A DNA stretch of 35,317 bases from CAYJAD01 sp964371835 (lineage in GTDB: Bacteria > Desulfobacterota > Desulfovibrionia > Desulfovibrionales > Desulfovibrionaceae), in contig CAYJOP010000011.1 in assembly GCA_964371835.1 (NCBI GenBank), positions 1 to 35,317 of the forward strand, read 5' to 3'. A model generated the notes under the pieces. That model saw only the letters and a list, made by a program, of their open reading frames with translations. It made no database searches and was not told where the DNA came from. The translations under genes and the position numbers were made by a program. The number at the start of each line of letters is the position of its first letter. Positions within the stretch are counted from its first letter, which is position 1. Positions 30,587 through 35,317 of the stretch are shown one piece after another.

Positions 30587-31797
30587 ATAAATTTAATAAC
30601 GAGGCTTGCATTGCTACCGCCAAAGCCAGCAGCATTGCAAAGCATTATTTGAGGTGGGGTGTCCACACTTTTACTCAACACTGCCACATGCGCTGTTTCC
30701 TCATCGCCCTGCACAAAGTTTGGCGAGCCTGCGCAAAATCCTCTTTGTGCCATGAGTGTTGCATAGACCACTTGGGCAGAGCCTGCCATCCAAAATTCAT
30801 GCCCAGTTAAAGCTTTAAGAGCTAAAACCCTTGGGCAGTCATCAGCAAAGATTGTTTTTATATTATAAGCTTCTGCGGCGTCACCTTGGGGAGTTGATGT
30901 GGCATGGGCGTTAATTTCTGTAATGTCTTTTGGTTGCATCTTCGCGTCATTTAAGGCCATTTGCATGGCGTGGGCAAGACCTGTGCGACTTGGCGCCACA
31001 AGCTCACAACCATCTGATGAATAACCAAAACCACAAATTTCACCAAGAATTGTAGCTCCACGGCTTTTTGCATGTTCATATGATTCAATAACCAAGGCCG
31101 CTGCACCACCACTGGGCACTAGCCCGTCACGCTGTGAATCAAAGGGTCTTGAGGCTTCATGCGGTTTGGGATTTACAGAAAAAGCACCAAGACCGTCAAA
31201 GGCACTTATGGGGTCAGCGCCAAGTTCTTGGGCCGCACCGCAAAGCATAACATCTTGTCTACCAAGGCGAATGCAATCCACCGCTTGTCCTATGGCAAGA
31301 AGACCGCTAGCACAAGCTGCACTAACACTCCAAGATGCGCCAGAAACTTCCAAAAGCACACCAAGATTCATGCTAATGGTTGAGTTCATAATCTTAAACA
31401 TATGCCCACTGCCAAGGCTACTGGTGGGTTGTGGGGTGCGGCGCAATTCTGCCAGCTCAAAAGTGGCGTTGGCTGTGGAATCATTACCAAAAATAATACC
31501 ACAGCGGCTACTTTTTAGAACATTTTCTGGCAGGGCAGATTGCAAAATGGCCTGTTGCAAAGCAACATAGGCTTGCTGAACAAAGTCTGACATGGTCTTG
31601 CGCTGTTTGCGCGAAAGATATTCTGAGCCGTCAAAGCCTTCTATATGCCCAGTTAAACCGCTACGAAAGCCAGTTTCAAGACGCTTGGCATCTTCAACAA
31701 TGCCTGGCGTGCCACTATAAAGGGCTTTGGCTATGCTTTCGTGATCAAGCCCAAGGACAGATATTGCCCCAACTCCTGTAATAACAACTCTTTTCAT
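30583..31797 (-). CDS. 3-oxoacyl-ACP synthase (ketosynthase), FabB-like
   Basis: This 404-residue ketosynthase has Cys162 in SAACASG, His298 in NAHATST and His333 in TGHEFWMAGSAQ. The GHE-W-MAG form and KMSDF-like RKTMSDF segment (67-73) are typical of FabB/type I-like KS. RPFDSQRDGLVPSGGAAALVIE is the usual KS region. It follows the ketoreductase gene by 4 nt and overlaps the FAD oxidoreductase. In the cluster it may be the elongating or initiating KS complementary to the ApeO-ApeC-like pair. The specific Ape letter is left open. Confidence 0.92.
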   Translation of the reverse strand: MKRVVITGVGAISVLGLDHESIAKALYSGTPGIVEDAKRLETGFRSGLTGHIEGFDGSEYLSRKQRKTMSDFVQQAYVALQQAILQSALPENVLKSSRCGIIFGNDSTANATFELAELRRTPQPTSSLGSGHMFKIMNSTISMNLGVLLEVSGASWSVSAACASGLLAIGQAVDCIRLGRQDVMLCGAAQELGADPISAFDGLGAFSVNPKPHEASRPFDSQRDGLVPSGGAAALVIESYEHAKSRGATILGEICGFGYSSDGCELVAPSRTGLAHAMQMALNDAKMQPKDITEINAHATSTPQGDAAEAYNIKTIFADDCPRVLALKALTGHEFWMAGSAQVVYATLMAQRGFCAGSPNFVQGDEETAHVAVLSKSVDTPPQIMLCNAAGFGGSNASLVIKFI

Positions 31798-31801
31798 TAG
31801 A

Positions 31802-32527
31802 TTACATGTATAGTCCGCCGTTAACGGCGAGAACTTGACCAGTTACATAGCTTGACATGTCAGAGACTAAAAAACGTACACATTGGGCCACTTCGTCAGC
31901 TGTGCCTGCTCTACCTTGCGGTATTAGTCTAAGGTGATCATCAATATTTAATTCTTCTGTCATGGCAGTTTCAATAAAGCCAGGGGCCACGGCATTAACA
32001 AGCACATTGCGTCTGCCAAGCTCTCTTGCAAGGGCCTTGGTTGCGCCTATGATTCCAGCTTTGGCGGCGGAATAATTTACTTGCCCAGGTAGTCCCATTT
32101 GACCAGATGTGGAAACAATGTTCACAATGCGCCCTTGCCTTTTGCGTTGCATAAGCGGTACAAGTTTGCGAGTTACATTGAAAAATCCATTAAGATGAAC
32201 ATCCATAACAGAATTCCAATCATCATGGCTCATGAGGCCAAAAATGGTGTCTTTTGCAAAACCTGCATTATTTACCAACACATAGGGGGTGTTGTCCTCA
32301 AGTAAGGCGTCAAGGGATGTGTCCAAAGCCTCAACATTGCACACATCAAATGGCAAAAGCTCACAAGATGAACCAAGAGTTTGAATTTGCTCTTTTATTT
32401 CATTTGCACCAGCATGGTCTGAGCGATAATTCAACCAAATTGCATAACCATCTGCGGCAAGAGCTAGGGCAATGGCTTTTCCAATCCCCTTACTTGCACC
32501 AGTAACTAAAGCTATTTTCTGTGACAC
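31802..32527 (-). CDS. apeQ: 3-oxoacyl-ACP reductase, FabG-like (ApeQ-like)
   Basis: This 241-residue short-chain dehydrogenase has the NADPH-binding TGASKGIGKAIA (9-20), NNAG (86-89), catalytic Asn112, Ser139, Tyr152 and Lys156 (NIVSTSGQMGLPGQVNYSAAKAG), and a C-terminal VTGQVLAVNGGLYM. It reduces 3-oxoacyl-ACP to 3-hydroxyacyl-ACP in each APE cycle. It starts at GTG 32527 with AAGGAG five bases upstream; the ATG two bases earlier is out of frame. It is the first gene of the 19-gene cluster and lies 120 nt from the best upstream -10 element. Confidence 0.93.
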   Translation of the reverse strand: MSQKIALVTGASKGIGKAIALALAADGYAIWLNYRSDHAGANEIKEQIQTLGSSCELLPFDVCNVEALDTSLDALLEDNTPYVLVNNAGFAKDTIFGLMSHDDWNSVMDVHLNGFFNVTRKLVPLMQRKRQGRIVNIVSTSGQMGLPGQVNYSAAKAGIIGATKALARELGRRNVLVNAVAPGFIETAMTEELNIDDHLRLIPQGRAGTADEVAQCVRFLVSDMSSYVTGQVLAVNGGLYM

Positions 32528-32647
32528 ATGAACTCCTTGGATTATAAAACTAAATAATTGAGGATTGTGTTTATACTAAAAGTATGAAGAAGTAAAAGGA
32601 ATTTTCCTTGCAAACGGGGATAAAATGCAAAAAAAAGTATTTTTTGG

Positions 32648-32673
32648 ATTATAATTTGCACTTTTTATGCAAA
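32648..32673 (-). promoter_or_regulatory. Probable promoter and operator at the head of the APE cluster
   Basis: On the minus strand a perfect TATAAT (32653-32648) is preceded directly by the palindrome TTTGCA-N7-TGCAAA (32655-32673), which fills most of the -10/-35 spacer. No good -35 hexamer is present, which suggests an activator or a repressor bound at the palindrome. The leader to the GTG start would be about 120 nt and contains AAGGAA-TT-TTCCTT (about 32596-32609). The rest of the 269-nt gap holds only a weak AACCTT/AAGGTT pair near 32733-32756. Confidence 0.45.
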
Positions 32674-32796
32674 AACAAATATTGTATGGTAAGTTAAATA
32701 AAGAATGGGCAATAGTGTGAGTTGCCATATATAACCTTAGTAAGCAAGCAAAGGTTTTTCTTCATCGCAAAGATATTGTACTAAAGGTCAAAAAGT

Positions 32797-33810
32797 TTAA
32801 GTGTTTATATTGTAGTAATCTTTGTACCATGCCACAAATTTAGCAAGCCCCTCGTCCAATGACGTGTTGGGGGAAAACCCAGTATCGCGCATAAGTGCGC
32901 TTACATCAGCATGTGTTGATTGTACATCGCCTGCCTGCATGGGCAAATATTCTTTAATGGCTTTTTTGCCAAGGTGTTTTTCCAAAAGCTCAATAAATTT
33001 ACCAAGGGCTATGGTATTGTTATTGCCGATATTATAAATTTTCCAAGGCGCACTGCTACTTGCGGCATCTGCTTTATGCGTATCCCAATCAGCATTTTTC
33101 TTAGGAGGCTTATTTAGAACTTGAACTACACCTTCTACAATATCATCAATATATGTAAAATCTCGTTGCATTTCTCCATTGTTAAATATTTTAATGGGTT
33201 TATCGTTTATGATGGCAGTGGTAAAAAGATGCAAAGCCATGTCAGGGCGGCTCCAAGGGCCATATACTGTAAAAAATCTTAAGCCAGTGCATGGAATATT
33301 GTAAAGATGGCTGTAGGAGTGAGCCATAAGTTCATTGGACTTTTTGGAGGCAGCATAAAGACTAACAGGGTGGTCAACATTGTGCTGTTCAGAATAGGGG
33401 CGGGTGCTATTTAAGCCATAGATGGAACTTGATGACGCAAAAACAAAATGCTCCACATTATTGTGTCTACAGGCTTCTAAAAGATGCGCAAAGCCAACAA
33501 GGTTGGATTGTACATAGGCCATTGGATTTTCTAAGCTATAGCGCACGCCAGCTTGTGCTGCTAAGTTCACCACATGAGTAAATTTTTCAGCCTTAAAAAG
33601 GTCAATAATCAAAGTATTATCGGCAAGATCACCAAGAACAAACTTAAAATTATTAAACTGCTCAAGCTCTTTTAAGCGATCCTTTTTTAAGTTTACATCA
33701 TAGTAATCATTGATGTTATCTAGCCCAACCACGTCATGCCCAAGCTTGCAAAGACGAACACTAAGTTGATGGCCAATAAAACCTGCTGCTCCGGTAACTA
33801 AAATTTTCAC
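32797..33810 (-). CDS. NAD-dependent sugar epimerase, UDP-glucuronate 4-epimerase type
   Basis: This 337-residue extended short-chain dehydrogenase starts at GTG 33810 (GAGG five bases upstream), which puts MKILVTGAAGFIG at the very N-terminus with the NAD loop GAAGFIG (7-13). LDNINDYYDVNLKKDRLKEL (30-49) is the signature of UDP-glucuronate/galacturonate epimerases. FASSSSIYG (125-132) and YAASK (152-156) hold catalytic Ser, Tyr and Lys. RFFTVYGPWSRPDMAL is also characteristic of this subgroup. It would supply UDP-galacturonate for capsule, O-antigen or exopolysaccharide. It is separated from the APE cluster by a promoter-containing gap, so I do not count it as a pigment gene. Confidence 0.9.
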   Translation of the reverse strand: MKILVTGAAGFIGHQLSVRLCKLGHDVVGLDNINDYYDVNLKKDRLKELEQFNNFKFVLGDLADNTLIIDLFKAEKFTHVVNLAAQAGVRYSLENPMAYVQSNLVGFAHLLEACRHNNVEHFVFASSSSIYGLNSTRPYSEQHNVDHPVSLYAASKKSNELMAHSYSHLYNIPCTGLRFFTVYGPWSRPDMALHLFTTAIINDKPIKIFNNGEMQRDFTYIDDIVEGVVQVLNKPPKKNADWDTHKADAASSSAPWKIYNIGNNNTIALGKFIELLEKHLGKKAIKEYLPMQAGDVQSTHADVSALMRDTGFSPNTSLDEGLAKFVAWYKDYYNINT

Positions 33811-33935
33811 AAATGCCTCATTTGAATTATCTATATGATATAAGAGTCCTGCACAATTATTTTTCAACTTTATTTTTGTGCTTTTGCAGTAAATTTGCAT
33901 GGGTTAGAAAATTTAGCTGTGCAGGACAAAAGACA

Positions 33936-33988
33936 CAAAAATCAAACAGTTAACGGCGAAGCAAAGCTCCGCCTATTCTTGATTTTTG
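33936..33988. repeat. REP-like palindromic element, copy 2
   Basis: Perfect 10-bp outer arms CAAAAATCAA (33936-33945) and TTGATTTTTG (33979-33988) enclose an inner stem GGCG-A-AGC-AAA-GCT-C-CGCC (33955-33973). In reverse complement it shares AAATCAAGA-TAGGC, TTTGC, CGCCGT and TTGATTTT in the same order with the element at 5833-5890. Outside it, GTGC/GCAC sequences near 33919 and 34025 may be further arms. The 478-bp gap between the epimerase start and the next gene (33811-34288) holds this element and a separate hairpin; no gene is seen in it. Confidence 0.6.
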
Positions 33989-34137
33989 GTCGCATTGACT
34001 GTCGTCAACGCTACAAAGGACTCAGCACAATAGAATGTGCAGAGTCTTGATATTTTATAAATTTTTTGTAATTTATAACTTAGTGTTACAATTGTCAACA
34101 AAGATGCATTGGAAAACATGTTTTGAATGGACAAATT

Positions 34138-34166
34138 AAGCCTGCGCACAGTTTGTACGCAGGCTT
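34138..34166. terminator. Strong hairpin, possible terminator, between glycosyltransferase and epimerase genes
   Basis: AAGCCTGCG (34138-34146) and CGCAGGCTT (34158-34166) form a perfect 9-bp GC-rich stem with an 11-nt loop. It lies about 120 nt past the stop of the minus-strand glycosyltransferase. The T tract after it is poor in both directions (AATTTG on the minus strand), so termination efficiency is uncertain. Confidence 0.45.
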
Positions 34167-34288
34167 TGCATGCTAGTAAAGTTAGTGGAGTCGAAGTACT
34201 GAAATGGGTAAGTTTTATTGTTATGTGAGCTGAAATTACTATACTTACCCTGTTTTGCCGTGTTGCTTAAGTAGTAGAAGCTGAAAAC

Positions 34289-35194
34289 TTATTTTTTACT
34301 ACTATTTCTATCCACACTGAGGATTAATTGCCTAACTTGCTCTGCAATAAGGCCAAAGGCAAGAATAAGAAATGAACCAAATACACTCATTATTCCAACG
34401 TAATATCCAACATTCAAATTGGTTAGCGTTGAGAGTAAGAAGCACATGCAGGCAAATACAAGCCATAATGCACTAAAGAGAAAAAATATCTTGAGAGGAT
34501 CAAAATAAAGAATTTGCTTTAGTATGTAGCTGATTGTGCGCAAAGAATCCTTGAATAAGCGAACATGGCTTGTGCCAACACGTTGATGATAGTCTGTGGG
34601 GACATAAGCAACAAAAAGAGAATTCATCATATATGCAAGGGTTACTGAAGTAGTAAAACTAAAGGTATCACATAGGTGCGAGTAAAATTTAGAAATTGTA
34701 TTTTTAGAAAAAACTCTAAATCCTGAATTTATATCATCAATTGGCTTGCCACTTGACCATTCAACTAGGAATTTAAGTATATGTCTAAGCAGGGATTTAT
34801 AAGATGATTGGCGATAAAATTCGCCCTTGCGCGCCCCAACTACCATATCAAAACCTGCTATATATTGCTCCAAAAGTTTTGGCATGTCATTAAGTGGGTA
34901 TGTGCCATCGGCATCTGTTATGACTATTGTGTCATAAGTTGCTGCATTTATGCCATCTTTGAGCGAATATCCATAGCCTGCATTGGTCGGGTGGCTAATT
35001 ACCTTTGCACCAGCGGACTTTGCTTTAGCTGCGGTTTGGTCACTTGAGCCGTCATCAACCACAACCACTTCACAAGGAATATTTTCTTGCCATTCTTTAA
35101 CTATTTTAAAACAATCTTGAACAGTTTGCTGGATGGCGTTTTCTTCGTTGAGTGCGGGAATAACAATTGAAATTCCATCGATTGTATTTTTCAT
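34289..35194 (-). CDS. GT2 glycosyltransferase, polyprenyl-phosphate (DPM/GtrB-like) type
   Basis: This 301-residue protein starts at the ATG at 35194 with CGGAGT upstream; the longer frame adds 29 unrelated residues. The GT-A domain shows IVIPALNEENAI (10-21), VVDDGSSDQT (45-54), NAGYGYSLKDGI and ITDADGTYPLNDM (92-104) with the DAD motif. IDDINSGFRVF and YHQRVGTSHVR follow, as in dolichyl-phosphate mannosyltransferase and bacterial DPM-like enzymes. Two C-terminal membrane helices (about 228-252 and 260-283) anchor it. It probably transfers a sugar to undecaprenyl phosphate for export. Together with the epimerase it suggests an envelope-glycan locus continuing off the right edge. Confidence 0.88.
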   Translation of the reverse strand: MKNTIDGISIVIPALNEENAIQQTVQDCFKIVKEWQENIPCEVVVVDDGSSDQTAAKAKSAGAKVISHPTNAGYGYSLKDGINAATYDTIVITDADGTYPLNDMPKLLEQYIAGFDMVVGARKGEFYRQSSYKSLLRHILKFLVEWSSGKPIDDINSGFRVFSKNTISKFYSHLCDTFSFTTSVTLAYMMNSLFVAYVPTDYHQRVGTSHVRLFKDSLRTISYILKQILYFDPLKIFFLFSALWLVFACMCFLLSTLTNLNVGYYVGIMSVFGSFLILAFGLIAEQVRQLILSVDRNSSKK

Positions 35195-35317
35195 ATTAAC
35201 TCCGAGTATGCAGTGTATTCGTCTGTTTTTATTTATAAAGCATGTATAATTACAAATAAAAGATAAAAAAACATTTTGCAAATTTTTAATTATATTTCAA
35301 AGTGTAGAATTGGTTAA

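Noticed and set aside
31166..31570. Plus-strand frame of 134 codons inside a ketosynthase gene
   Set aside because: It lies wholly opposite a gene with intact catalytic motifs and shows no domain; similar frames opposite copA, moeA and the other ketosynthases were dismissed for the same reason.
34141..34200. Possible tRNA-like fold after the GC-rich hairpin
   Set aside because: No cloverleaf with a T-loop GTTCRA consensus and acceptor pairing could be assembled; only the single hairpin holds.
32797..35194. Epimerase and right-hand glycosyltransferase as extra pigment-tailoring genes
   Set aside because: They are separated from the pigment cluster by a promoter-bearing gap and from each other by 478 bp, and both fit envelope polysaccharide synthesis better.
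1..35317. CRISPR arrays, insertion sequences, integrases, prophage or defence genes
   Set aside because: No regularly spaced repeats, transposase, recombinase, or restriction/toxin-antitoxin motifs were found in any frame.

Overview
The window is AT-rich DNA from a Gram-negative bacterium. It most resembles a member of the Desulfovibrionales (Desulfovibrionaceae). The basis is the gene order rpoN - hpf - rapZ - mannose-family PTS IIA/IIB/IIC, a MoeA fused to a periplasmic-binding-protein-like domain beside a tungstate ABC transporter, and a secreted-protein/glycine-zipper-lipoprotein pair of a kind common in that group. The assignment is inferred from protein content and order; no rRNA gene or other taxonomic marker is present. 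Apart from a small plus-strand pair near 5.1-5.8 kb and an outer-membrane protein fragment at the left edge, every confident gene is on the minus strand.

Layout, left to right: (1) 1-69, the end of an outer-membrane protein. (2) 158-4896, a minus-strand regulatory operon: sigma-54, long-form ribosome hibernation factor, RapZ, and EIIA/EIIB/EIIC of a mannose-type PTS without EIID. (3) 5066-5815, a promoter, two small exported proteins and a strong terminator, followed by a REP-like repeat whose relative lies at about 33.9 kb. (4) 5970-8685, a copper-exporting P1B-ATPase with a duplicated metal-binding domain. (5) 8736-9746, a bidirectional terminator and an eight-stranded-type outer-membrane beta-barrel protein. 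(6) 9915-15773, a molybdenum/tungsten block: MOSC protein, TupA, TupB, TupC and two MoeA paralogues. (7) 16018-32527, a 19-gene, about 16.5-kb aryl polyene (APE)-type pigment cluster. (8) 32797-35194, a UDP-glucuronate 4-epimerase-like enzyme and a polyprenyl-phosphate-type glycosyltransferase, probably part of an envelope polysaccharide locus.

How the APE cluster should work (inference from APE and flexirubin clusters): an AMP-dependent ligase loads an aromatic acid on one of two acyl carrier proteins. Three ketosynthases with intact Cys-His-His sites, plus a short ketosynthase-like protein in which Ser replaces the catalytic Cys, extend the chain. A FabG-like ketoreductase and two hotdog dehydratases leave a conjugated double bond in each cycle. 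A hotdog thioesterase, two acyltransferases and a GT2 glycosyltransferase finish the molecule and attach it to a lipid. A LolA-like protein, an MMPL exporter and a DUF3261-type lipoprotein move it to the outer membrane. Unusual members are a CrtI/retinol-saturase-like FAD oxidoreductase between two ketosynthases, a small lipoprotein I do not recognise, and an LpxL-like acyltransferase whose HX4D/E motif reads HX4Q. No gene for making the aromatic starter is present.

The cluster belongs to a known class, so I do not claim a wholly new system. The points most worth following are the FAD enzyme, the chain-length-factor-like subunit, the structured intergenic regions and the dispersed repeat.
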